A DNA stretch of 64,000 nucleotides from Orientallactaga sibirica. Lineage: Eukaryota > Chordata > Mammalia > Rodentia > Dipodidae. The position numbers and the translations under genes are program-made. Below are positions 22,036 through 31,436 of the stretch, in pieces. The notes below the pieces were generated by a model that did no database searches, was not told where the DNA came from, and was given only the letters and a program-made list of their open reading frames with translations. The stretch spans positions 8,466,001 through 8,530,000 of the forward strand of contig JAEOAD010000031.1 in assembly GCA_036365145.1 (NCBI GenBank), read 5' to 3'. Every line of letters begins with the position of its first letter. Position 1 is the first letter of the stretch.

Positions 22036-22310
22036 ACCCTGAAGACTCTACTATATACCATACAGACATGTGCTCAACCATTTTTATCACTGTTCTATTA
22101 ACAATAGCCAGGAAGTGGAATGAACCAAGATGCCTATGGAAAAATAAATGGTTAATGAAGATGGTGTACACATGCACAATTGAATTCTACTCAGTGGTTA
22201 GGAAAAATGAAATAGTCAAATTTGTATCGAAATGGATGGACTTGGAAAAAATGCTAAGCAAGGTCAAACAGGGTCAGAAAGACAAATGCTTCATGTTCTC
22301 TCTCATCTGA

Positions 22311-23795
22311 GGTCCCAACTGGGATCAACTGAAGACAAGTGCACATGGTAGTAGCACCAGGAATATGGGCATAAAACTGTAATGAGACTAGTAGATAGAA
22401 GAAATAGGGAAAGAGGAGAGGAGAGGAGAAGTCACTTGATAGGTAAGGGGAGGGACGAAATATGGGGGCAGGAGGAGCTTGGAGGGGTAGGATATAGAGA
22501 GGGTGGGGAGGGAATTACACAAATGTTTAGACAATATAAATCAGTTCCATAGAAACCCTCATCCTGACTTGCATTCTACAAGATATAACCATCAATAAAG
22601 GGGAAAGGGGGACAGTCTGGACAGAAGATGGAAAAAAGCTTGACCTTAAAATCATGGACTTTGGCCTGTAAATCACAGGCCCAGTATTGGGTTATGCACT
22701 CCCCCTCACCCCCCCAGTGAGCTGTTGGCCAGGGAGATCCATGAGGTCCCCAAAATAATGTAGTCCATTTCCCAAACACTTGATTACTTCCCAGAGCTAA
22801 AAGGTAAGACCCTGTTGCCAAAAGCACTATAGGCTGAGGTCATAGGACATCAAGACACCACGATGGAATTGAAAGGGAAACTAGTTCCTCCCCCAATAGG
22901 CTAGCCCTCATTGTGCTGAAGAGCCCTATGGAGGCCACTGGAGGACAATGGTCACCAATAGCACGAAGGAGCGTGGAACCCCGAATACTTTGAAATCCAT
23001 CAGCTGGACAAGAAGTTCATACTTGTGCAATAGTGGCACACAGCCTCTGAAGGTAACCAACTGTTCTCTGTTTGGATGTAAGGCCAGCTCAGTGGGAGAG
23101 AACTCATATCTGGTACTGGAAACCAAGTCAGAATCTCATGGTCAGAAAACTCAGATATCAGAGAGAAGCCCCACAGCTCTTTGGAGAAGCAGAGTGGGCT
23201 TGCACACCAAAACATTTCTCCAATAACTTTGTATATCCTCTTTAACCCAAGTTGCTCTCACTCTTGGTTGGAGAATCCGTTTTATCTTACAGATGGTAGA
23301 GAAAATGAAGAAAGCCAAGATCCATCAATAAGGCAAGATAACTGACTGTCCACCATGAGACTTGCCACCTCTACCACATCTGCAAGGACTCAGGAAAAAG
23401 TGGAGATGCAGAGGTGACATGAATACTTTTCTTACTGATAGCCTGACAACCAGCTCCAGGGTGATGATGACAATCACAGTGATCAATCAAAACCTATGAA
23501 AGCAGAAAATCTGAGGCTACAGAGAACCCAGTATTAAATCAGACTGCCAACAGGCTGGCCATGTCTCAGGGAACATTGCAGAAGAGGGGACAGGAAGAAT
23601 ATAGAAGTCCTAGAGTGTCTAGGAATACCCTGAGTCATGCCATTCCCTACACCCTACAGGAACTGACTGAGGCCTTCATGATACCACAGTGAATACCATT
23701 AACACCACCAAGGACAGCCCTCAGGGTAATGGGAACTGGGGTGAGTTGATAAAAAGAGTATAAACTGTTATATTGTAGATAAAATAAAATTACAA
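22311..23795 (+). other. LINE-1 3' UTR
   Basis: This long non-coding region follows the ORF2 stop. It includes a purine-rich segment at about 22395-22515 with several G-runs (AGGGGAGGGACG, GGGTGGGGAGGG), a known feature of rodent L1 3' UTRs that may form a quadruplex. It ends in GATAAAATAAAATTAC with an A-rich tail. Open frames inside (up to 92 codons) are not conserved L1 proteins. Confidence 0.8.
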
Positions 23796-23799
23796 AAGA

Positions 23800-24815
23800 A
23801 AGAAATGTTTGGTAGCTGGTTCTCTTGGGGCCTCTTATAAAAATTAGATGAGCTAGTGCTTATGTTGAATTGAAAGTGCACATTCTCAGGTTCATGATAA
23901 ACACATATCACTGTTGTGGCCACAGCTATTGCCACCATCACCATCAATATTGCTATTGCGGTTGTGAGTGTTACACCTTCTCTCAATGGCACCACCGTCA
24001 CTTGCCGTCATTGCCACCATTGTTGCTGTTCCCTCCCTTTCCAGGACATGGTTTCTGTGTCAGGCTTTTGCACTCTCATCCTTGCGGTGAGGAGATTCTC
24101 AAACACACGACAGAATACTTTGTGTTAGGTTTGTCTGTTGACAGCAAGCTGATCCCAGTAGAACAGACTGCTCACTCAGCCTATGGTTCACACATTTCCT
24201 CTTTTCCTCCCTGTGAGCTGCTAAAAGGTAGGGAGGAAGCCTTTGCAATTGCAGGCTCCTTTACACTTCTTTAGCCCCCTCCATGGAAATCCAAACTGCT
24301 GCACAAACAGAAGCTGGCACACAGGATCCCAGGGAAGACTCCTTCAATTAAGCGTCACTAAATGCCTTTCCAACTTCATTGGCCAGAGTGGGAAGTGACC
24401 ACCACACCCAGACTGCAGCTTATCATTTCCATGCGTTATGTGGTTAGGCGAATGTTCTTTGTGCAGGAGCTGTGGCAAGGTGGCCAGGCTAAGCTGGTGT
24501 AATGGCTAGGAGGCGGCAGGGTTCACTTCTCAAACTGCTTCCTGAATAGCTTTAAATGGATTCCAGATTTGTTCCCAGAGCTGCCTAATCCCATCCCTTC
24601 CTGTGCACAGGGGGATAATGAGGGCTCCAGACACATTATCAGGCTCACAGATGGCAGGATGTCACATGTTTGGCAATTCTTACTTAAGAAAGGCTCAGTA
24701 CTGCTGTTTTCCAGTGCTTTAGTGTGTGACATGTCTGAGAATTTGCTAGAATGTTCTCTGTAGGGAGAGAAATCCTTTTCCTGTCACCTCTGCCCATCTC
24801 CATATTCACCCTGCA

Positions 24816-24819
<4 letters not shown>
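23800..24819. other. Repeat-poor stretch with trinucleotide-like tract
   Basis: From 23915 to 24030 the sequence is rich in imperfect CCA/GCC/ATT triplets, which gives pseudo-coding frames of up to 134 codons. I read this as low complexity rather than a gene. Around 24600-24640 lie a perfect 10-bp palindrome (CTGTGCACAG) and an inverted GATAAT...ATTATC pair. Confidence 0.5.

Positions 24820-24864
<45 letters not shown>
24820..24864. repeat. (AC)n microsatellite
   Basis: Uninterrupted alternating A and C over about 45 bases. Confidence 0.98.
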
Positions 24865-24866
<2 letters not shown>

Positions 24867-26183
24867 ATTTATATTGTCCATCACATTTGAGAAAAATACA
24901 AGACATTACATCCAATCAAATGTTAGTCACCTGATGAGGAAATGGTGGAACAAGATCTATGAGCATAGATAAAAAAAAAAATGTGAGGGTCTCTGTGACC
25001 TCTCCTGAGAGTCAGTATAGAAAGAAGTTAAGGAAATAAAAGGCATTAACCCATCTCTGTGTACATCCCTGCCCTTCGGGAAGTCTGCCATCTATCTTGA
25101 ACCATCTTTTTTAATCTCTAGCATACACTGGGAACATCTTGAAGGCCTGATAAAACTCTCATGGTTGACCCCTATCAAAAAGCCTACAATTCAGCATGTC
25201 TGGAGCCAGCCTTAGTATTTGAAATAAATTCTGAGATGTGTCGGCTGTTTCTGGTCCTGGACCAAAGATGTAGAAGACACATGCAGCCATGATCAATGAA
25301 CAAGAGTGCTGATGGATGCTGTTCACCCCTTAAGTGGGAAGACGAGCTCCACAGAAGAGAGAATTCTCAGCTACCAAAGAGCAACAGCAGAGACTCTTCC
25401 TCTACAGCTTTTGGAGGAATTGGTACTTCAGCCTCTTTTGGCTATAAGGTCATGGGGCCCCAACTACAGAACTTTTTTGTTGCATCAAGGGCTTCATCCA
25501 TTGGTCTAATTAGAGCCTCTGTGTTGATCTCTCTGTACACACTGGTAGTCTTTAAGCACAGGGCTGGTAGTCATTCTCTCTCTCTGTGAATCCCTAGAAT
25601 GGATGTAGAACATGGTTCAGTGTTGTTTTTCACGGCGTGTCTGCTGAATACGAAAATCAGCAGGTACTTCCAGTTGCTTCTCATTCTAGGTAGATGCATG
25701 AGCTTTCTAAACCCAGGAGACAATTGTGCCTGGCATGATTTCATGAAGTCCTCATGTTGTTTCTTATGTTCAGTACAGGTCTTGTTATTCTTTTTGGCCT
25801 ACAAAAAGGCCACCAGCCTTAAATTAGCTGGGCATTTTCAGTGGAAAGATTAAGGTCATTCTGGTTGATGCAGAGTGGATTGATAGTTGAGGTCATGGTG
25901 GAAAGATGTGCAGAAACCATACTGAGGAAAGAGATTAATTCCAGTCTCAAGAATTTGCATGTAGGCCAATAAAATGAGCCACATAAGGTCTGGGCTGAAA
26001 AGGGAAGCAAAATCACAAGTCCTGCACTTAACATGGCTCATTTTTTTTTTAATCTAAAAGTAAAACTAATCTTTCAATTCTATGGTGCAAATTTTAAGAT
26101 GAATATTTCCTACAAATGGATTCTTCTATCTTATGAACATGCATTGACCCATACCCTAACAAGCTTATTACCTAAAGCAAGGC
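24865..26183. other. No gene seen
   Basis: The largest frame (97 codons from 25296) has no recognised domain or codon signal. A T-run lies at 26041-26050. No repeat class was assigned. Confidence 0.45.
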
Positions 26184-26197
26184 AAAAAGAGCCAAGG

Positions 26198-26345
26198 TTG
26201 GAGAGATGGCTTAGTGTTAAGATGCTTGCTTGCAAAGCCAAAGAACCCAGGTTCGATTCCCCAGGATCCACATAAGACAGATGCACAATGTGGCACATAC
26301 ATCTGGAGTTCATTTGCAATGGCTGGAGACCCTAGTGGCTCATCC

Positions 26346-26403
<58 letters not shown>

Positions 26404-26492
26404 ATCTATTATCTATTATCATCATCTGTCTATCTATCTGCCTGTTTCTTTCTCTTATACACACAAATAAATAAATAAATAAATATTTTTAA
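26198..26492 (+). mobile_element. DIP-like SINE with expanded TATC tail
   Basis: It has an A box in GATGGCTTAGTG, a perfect B box (GGTTCGATTCC) at about 26251-26261, and the family body CAGATGCACAATGTGG, CATCTGGAGTTC and GCAATGGCTGGAG. The usual CT tail has become a (TATC)n array at about 26347-26402, followed by (AAAT)n. It is flanked by a 14-bp perfect duplication AAAAAGAGCCAAGG (26184-26197 and 26493-26506). Confidence 0.95.
26347..26402. repeat. (CTAT)n tetranucleotide microsatellite
   Basis: About 14 CTAT units lie within the tail of the DIP SINE, continuing as an imperfect ATC/TATC array to about 26440. Confidence 0.97.
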
Positions 26493-26506
26493 AAAAAGAG
26501 CCAAGG

Positions 26507-27007
26507 CTTCATACATACTACCACCACTGCCCCTCTGCAGTTCCATGTCAGCTTGCCTGGGACCTCTGCTTGCTACACTCATAAATATCAATTAACTATT
26601 CTGTAGGGAGCTTTGGTTAATATTCTACCATTGTGGGAAGAAAGGGTTTACTTTGGCCTACAGACTTGAGGGGAAGCTCCATGACGGTAGGGGGAAATGA
26701 TGGCACAATCAGAGATATTTGAATTTGTGTGCATGACTTTATATCTTGTTTTTAGAGTAAATACTCCACAGTTATTTACTGCTGAGGAAAGAGATCCCAG
26801 GAAAGAGTAATTGACAAAGTTCTCTAGTTACTATCACAGCTCAGCTCTCTCAACTCAAGCCTTACCCCTCCAGCTCATTGCTTTCACATTTACCCTGTTA
26901 TGGCTCTTCTCCTTCTTCTCTGGCTGTGACTCCTCCATCTGCTTTGTTTTGATGTCTTCATCCTCCCTTTGTTCCAAGATTATGCGTTTAGACTATGCTC
27001 TATGGAT
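26507..27007. other. No gene; partial MT-like LTR
   Basis: From about 26615 to 26722 the sequence (GAAAGGGTTTACTTTGGCCT, GAGGGGAAGCTCCATGACGG, GGCACAATCAGAG) matches the minus-strand MT-like LTR seen at 19992, so it is an LTR fragment. The rest is unclassified. Confidence 0.55.
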
Positions 27008-28137
27008 AGACTCCTTAAGTCCTGCAATGGTTAATCTCTGGTTGTCAACTTGACAGGATCTAGAATCATCATGGAAACACATTTCTTGTCATACCTATGA
27101 GGGATTATCTTGACCAGAGTAATTAAGGTTGGAAGACCTACCTCAAACTGTAAGAAGCACCATCCCATGTCCTGGGTTCTGGAGCTGTGTCAAAGGAAGA
27201 GAAGCAATCTTTCCATCCCCTCTTCCTCAAAATTCCCTGAGCTATGGTGCCTGTTTTTCATTATTATTATTAATAATTATTATTATTATAAACAACATAT
27301 TTTGTATGGATACATCATATGTTGGTACCCTCTTTTCCCTCATTCCTGCCCCCTTTCTGCTGGGGACCCTCTCAGTGGGGTTGCTAGTATTCCCTGTGGG
27401 GTTGTGTTTTATGTTTTGTGGGAGCAGCAGACAGTCACTTTTAGGGGGAGAGAATGCCTCGGGGCATGATGTCTCAACCAGTGGCTCTTACAATCTTTCT
27501 GTCCCTTCTTCTGCAAAATTCCCTGGGCTGTTGTGGGTGTGTTTTAAGACTACTTCAGTGAAATGCTCTCAAAAGCTTCTGGAGTTCTGCTTTGTTATAT
27601 GTTGAATATCCTCTGCATCTCTCTCCTTCACTCTGGTGCCAATTGTGAGTCTTTCCATGGAAGCAGCACTCTTGCTTATCACACCAATTCCTCTGTGGTT
27701 TCGTGGGCCTTGGCTGGAGTGTAAGGCATACCCAGATGCATTGCCCCTCTCTCCCATGACTGACAGCTGCTCTCACAACTCATAACCCACAACCCCATGG
27801 GAGATACCAGCAATCTCACTGAGGAGGAACCTCAGCAGAAATGGGGGCAGGGAAGAGGGAAATGATGGTTCCAACACATGATGTACATGTGCATTATGAA
27901 TATACAAACTATATTCCTAAAAAAATAAAAAGGAGAGAGCAAGCTGAGAATTTAACATGAGTTGCTCTCTGCTTCTGCATTGTGCTGAATGTGACCAGCT
28001 CAAGTTCCTGCCTCTTTGCCTTCCTTGACATGATGGACTAGAACCTGGGAACTGTAAGCTGAGACAAGCCCTTCCTCCCTTAAGCTGATTTTTGCCAGGT
28101 TTTTGTCCCAGGAACTAGAAGGTAATTGATACAGGTC
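27008..28137 (+). mobile_element. LTR-like repeat split by an L1 3' end
   Basis: The left part (27008-27191) has TGGTTGTCAACTTGACAGG, GAGGGATTATCTTGAC and CACCATCCCATG. The right part (27929-28137) continues with GAGAGCAAGCTGAG, GACATGATGGACTAGAAC and CTTCCTCCCTTAAGCTGA. Together they form one element of the type at 205-600. The intervening 27192-27928 is LINE-1. An imperfect duplication (AAAGGA(A)GAGA...AAGC) lies at the two junctions. Confidence 0.7.
27192..27928 (+). mobile_element. LINE-1 3' UTR insertion
   Basis: The text is typical of rodent L1 3' UTR (CTCTCAGTGGGGTTGC, TCTCACTGAGGAGGAACCTC, ACATGTGCATTATGAATAT) and ends AAAAAAATAAAAAGG. An (ATT)n-like stretch lies at 27261-27290. The open frame of up to 158 codons is non-coding UTR sequence. 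Confidence 0.65.
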
Positions 28138-28890
28138 CCATGTCTCTGAGGTGGACTTTGAAAATCTCTGTTCAGTTATGTGAATCAGTGGCCTGGATCC
28201 TCCCCCTCTTTGGATATCATATTCTTTGTTTAAAATGGATGAAATTTGTACAAATGAAGCATACCATTAATACAGCTACAAATTTAAATGAGACAAAGAA
28301 TGTTAAAGTGAGTTTCAAACAAAAATCAATGTGGAAATATGAGACCTAGTAAGTTCAGCAAGGTTGCTACATGAAGACCCATGTAGAAAAATCTAAATGC
28401 ATTTTTATATACTAGCAATGAAAAATCCAAAATAAAATTAAGAAAACAATTCCATTTTACAATTCCATCTACAAAGATATCAATACTTTGTGATACATAG
28501 GAATAATGAAAGACTTAGAGACTGAAAATTATACAATAGTAAAAACAAATTAAGGATGTGACTGAATAGGATATTTTATGCTCATAGGCATGATAACATT
28601 TTTCTAGAACTAAATCTGAAATTCAACAAATCTTGCAACTAAGGGGCTTCTTTGTAGATATTGACAAGTCTATTCTAAAATTCATTTTGTCAAGACCCCA
28701 ACACAATCAACACTCTCCTAAAAAGGTGATGATTTCATCCTTCCTGATTTTAAAACTTATGCAGTAATCACAATCAGTATATGACATTCACAATAGATAT
28801 ATAAATCAATGGAATAGAACTTATACTGCAAAATGTACCTTCAAAAAATATACTCATTGATTTTTAACAAGGCTACTAAAATAATCCAAT

Positions 28891-29112
28891 GGGGGCTGAA
28901 GAGATTGCTTAGTGGTTAAGGCACTTGCCTGCAAAGCCAAAGGACCCAGGTTTGATTTTCCAGGACCCACATAAGCCAGATGCACAAGGGGGTACATGCA
29001 TCTGGAATTCGTTTGCAGTAGCTGGAGGCCCTGGCACACCCATTTGAGCTCTCTCTCTTTCTACCTGCCTATTTCTCTCTCTCTCTCTAATAAATAAATA
29101 TAAATAAAATAA
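28891..29112 (+). mobile_element. DIP-like SINE
   Basis: GGGGCTGAAGAGATTGCTTA opens the head, with a B box in GGTTTGATTTTCC. The body has GCCAGATGCACAAGGGGG and GTTTGCAGTAGCTGGAGG, with a CT run and (AATA)n at the end. A 13-bp duplication (AAAATAATCCAAT at 28878-28890, AAAATAATCAAAT at 29113-29125) has one mismatch. Confidence 0.93.
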
Positions 29113-29537
29113 AAAATAATCAAATAATCAAATAAAAGGCACTGAAAAACCTCAACATCCACATGAGAAACAAAAACTTGGACACAAAACACAACTCCAA
29201 AAGGAGAAAAAGTTAATGTAATAGCTAAAATAGTTAATACAATTATTATAAAAAAATCTTAGTGACTTTGGATTAATCAGATCAACTTTTTCAAATTAAA
29301 AATTTATGTGTGCCATAAGGCACTAGTAAAAGTGAAAGGATTACTCACAAAAGGAGATAAAATAACTTATGAATACTTTATGAACTCCACATATGACAAG
29401 TGACATATTAAGCATATGTATTTTGAAACTAACGACTTGTGAAAAGAATGGCAATCTGATTAAAAAATGTGCCCGAATAGATAGATGTTCCTTGAAAATA
29501 CATGAATAAGCAGTAAGAACCTCAAAAGATGCTTGGA

Positions 29538-29645
29538 AGCCAGGTGTGGTGGCACACACCTTTATATCCAGCACTTGGGAGGAAGAGGTAGGAAGATAGC
29601 TGTGAGTTCCAGGACAGTCTGGGCTAAAATGAGACCCTATCTTGA

Positions 29646-29683
<38 letters not shown>
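29538..29683 (+). mobile_element. B1 SINE with long A tail
   Basis: GCCAGGTGTGGTGGCACACA, CCAGCACTTGGGAGG and GTGAGTTCCAGGACAGTC are B1 in forward order, ending in 37 consecutive A bases (29647-29683). The long pure A tail suggests a comparatively recent insertion or tail expansion. Confidence 0.9.
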
Positions 29684-29687
<4 letters not shown>

Positions 29688-29736
29688 TGGTAGTATCAGT
29701 ATCCATTAGGAAACTGAAAATCAAAATCACAGCCAG

Positions 29737-29918
29737 AAGCTAGAGAGATGGCTTAGCAGTTAAGGCATTTGCCTGCAAAGTCTAATGACCCTGACTTGAT
29801 ATAAAGCTAGATTCACAAACTAGCACATGCATCTGGAGTTTGTTTGCAGTGGCTTGAGGCCCTGGTGCAAAAATACATACATACATAAATAAATAAATAA
29901 ATAAATAAATAAACCTCA
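29737..29918 (+). mobile_element. DIP-like SINE
   Basis: AAGCTAGAGAGATGGCTTAG head, CATCTGGAGTTTGTTTGCAG body, and a tail of ACAT/AAAT tetranucleotides. Imperfect duplications of a CACAGCCAG word flank it (about 29727 and 29924). The CT-rich segment is missing. Confidence 0.85.
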
Positions 29919-30571
29919 AAAAACACAGCCAGCTACTAGTTCATATCCATTAGTATGACCAGAATAAATGATACAGATAGGAAATATTGGTGAGGATATG
30001 CAAAATTGCTGATTGGAATGTGTAAGGGCACACACTTCTTGTTTGATATTTCCTTTAAAGTGACACATAGATCTGCACATGAGAATTTTAGAATGTTCAT
30101 AGAAACTCTATTCACAATGACCCAAAAGGATAATAACCTACATGTCCATTTATTGATGAATAGGTAAAGTAAATGCAATATACCCATACAATAAAATGTT
30201 ATTTGACAATATAAAGTAACAAAATTGATACATACTGTAGATGAGCATAGTAAACATTATGATGAATTAAAAAGCCAGACACAAAATACCATATATTATA
30301 TGATTAAATTTATATGAAATAGTTTAAAAAAAGAAATTGAATATGTAGGGAGAATAGATTAGTAGTTGCCTAGGTGAGAGGGTGTGGAGGAGTAGGGAGT
30401 GACTGGAAATAGATTCAATGTTTTCTTTAGTTGATGAAATATGTGAGAATCCTGGTCATGGGTACACTACTTCATGACGATACATACAAAAGGCACTGAC
30501 CTGCACATTTTAAAGGGATGAACTATATGATACAAATTATATCTTGTTGAAATAATTTAAAAACAATCATG

Positions 30572-30962
30572 TTGTATTAGCTACTTTTTGTTGTTCTGAT
30601 TAAATACAGGGCAATAAGCAACATAAGGGAGGAAGAGTTTAGTTTAGTTCAAGTGTTGACAACATGATTCTTTAGGCAGGGACAGCATGGTTGTAGGAAT
30701 GTGAATATGGCTAGTGACATTGCATACCCAATCAGGAAGCAGAGAGAGAAAGAGTTATGTTGGTGCTCAGCTTGCATTCTTTTTTTTTTTTTTTTCAGTC
30801 TGGGATCTGAGCCCATGGGAAGATACAGCTTGCATTCAGAGTAAGTCTTCCCTTGTCACTTAAAGATTTATGGAAATAACTCATACACACATCAAAAGTC
30901 ATGTTTGCATGGTGATTCTAAGTGAATCAAGATAAACTAACACACACATCAAGATCCCAACA
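30572..30962 (-). mobile_element. LTR-like medium repeat, minus strand
   Basis: Its plus-strand text (TATTAGCTACTTTTTGTTG, AGGGAGGAAGAGTTTAG, GTCTGGGATCTGAGCCCATG, GGTGATTCTAAGTGAATC, ACTAACACACA) parallels 43672-44068 and is antisense to the family at 205-600. A T-run lies at 30779-30796. Confidence 0.55.
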
Positions 30963-31038
30963 ATGATTAGCATTATTAAGCAATAATTCTGGTATTAATG
31001 TGGGTTTTAGCATGAGAGATATCATTTCTTAAGAAGAT

Positions 31039-31436
31039 AATGGTGTGATAGTTTGAATATATGTCCCCCAATATATTCAGTATTTTATTAGTTTATAGTT
31101 TGCATCTTCAATCACCTTGCTAGAGGCAATGTTACTGGGGGCCGGTTTTAAGGTGTGGTGATGGTTTGAGATGCCATTGTAAAGATATGCAAATGTGCCT
31201 AGCAGGAGTTCCTGAGGTGTGCTGTGTGACCTTTTGGCTGTGGTTTTGCTCTGTGTGCTGTGGTGGCTGGTTGGCTTTCTCTCTCTGCTGGGCCTTGTGA
31301 AGAGCAGACTGCTTCTTCTGCCATTATGGAACTTCCCTTGGATCTGTAAGCTTCAATAAATAATATCTCTTCCTCCATAACTGTGCCTGGTCTGGAAGTT
31401 CATCTCAGCGAACCTGAAGCTGTCTGCTACAAATGG
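31039..31436 (+). mobile_element. Solo MaLR LTR with exact 5-bp target duplication
   Basis: A single LTR (31044-31431) begins TGTGATAGTTTGAATA and ends TCTGCTACA, with AATGG on both sides (31039-31043 and 31432-31436). It is the sense-strand counterpart of the LTR pair at 7064-9078. The signal AATAAATAATATC lies near its end. Absence of internal sequence implies LTR-LTR recombination. Confidence 0.93.

Larger units (their letters stand above)
19987..22040 (-). mobile_element. MaLR/ERVL-type element inside LINE-1, 5-bp target duplication
   Basis: Two direct repeats of 348-349 bp (19992-20339 and 21687-22035) surround a 1.35-kb internal region. An exact 5-bp duplication, ACCCT, lies at 19987-19991 and 22036-22040. 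LINE-1 ORF2 sequence resumes right after it, proving insertion into the L1. On the minus strand the LTR starts TGT(A/G)...GGTTTGATTCAGG and resembles MT-type LTRs, with AATAAA in GCCAAAATAAACC. Hand comparison finds about 26 differences between the LTRs, roughly 7 percent, more than for the 7-kb element. The internal region holds a B1 but no retroviral gene. Confidence 0.92.
16739..22310 (+). pseudogene. LINE-1 ORF2 pseudogene (endonuclease / reverse transcriptase)
   Basis: ORF2 of LINE-1 encodes an APE-type endonuclease and a reverse transcriptase that copy L1 RNA into a nicked target. Recognisable pieces in order: endonuclease text around 17023-17165 (STEYIFFSA and FSKIDSIVG), then an LSDHNAIK match readable only after a frame change near 17160. 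A palm region follows at 18167-18487 (DAEKFFDKIQ, RSGARQGC), and the catalytic loop at 18542-18553 reads F-E-D-D where active L1 has F-A-D-D. Next comes GYKINIHKSLA at 18629 and a C-terminal stretch at 22090-22310 (KWNEPRC, CFMFSLI, stop TGA at 22308). Frameshifts, stops (for example the TAA at 18484-18486), the altered loop and the MaLR insertion make it non-functional. Confidence 0.92.
16736..23795 (+). mobile_element. 5'-truncated LINE-1 carrying a nested MaLR
   Basis: Homology starts inside the endonuclease domain of ORF2, continues through reverse transcriptase and the C-terminal region, and ends with a long 3' UTR and an A-rich end near 23780-23795. The 5' UTR, ORF1 and the start of ORF2 are missing, the usual outcome of incomplete target-primed reverse transcription. 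A MaLR element (19992-22035) interrupts ORF2. No convincing L1 target duplication was found. Confidence 0.9.
28340..30560 (+). mobile_element. Ancient LINE-1 fragment with three SINE insertions
   Basis: AT-rich text keeps the order of the reverse-transcriptase C-terminal part and the 3' end of old L1M-type elements: TATACTAGCAATGAAAAATC, CAATTCCATTTACA-like words, ATCAATGGAATAGAAC, TGATTAAAAAATGTGCCCG, GAATAGGTAAAG and CACATTTTAAAGGGATG. No frame is open. Interruptions are a DIP SINE (28891-29112), a B1 (29538-29683) and a DIP SINE (29737-29918). Confidence 0.75.

Noticed and set aside
23870..24274. A 134-codon open frame that could be a His/Cys-rich protein
   Set aside because: The composition follows from imperfect triplet repeats. 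There is no start context, splice evidence or recognisable motif.
26240..26262. Perfect Pol III B box suggesting a tRNA or small RNA gene
   Set aside because: It belongs to a DIP-like SINE with a target duplication, not to an independent RNA gene.
26347..26402. A regularly spaced array that could be CRISPR-like
   Set aside because: It is a four-base microsatellite in a SINE tail, and the genome is mammalian.
27129..27605. A 158-codon frame with hydrophobic runs
   Set aside because: It lies across an LTR-like repeat and an L1 3' UTR. The Ile/Asn runs come from an ATT repeat.
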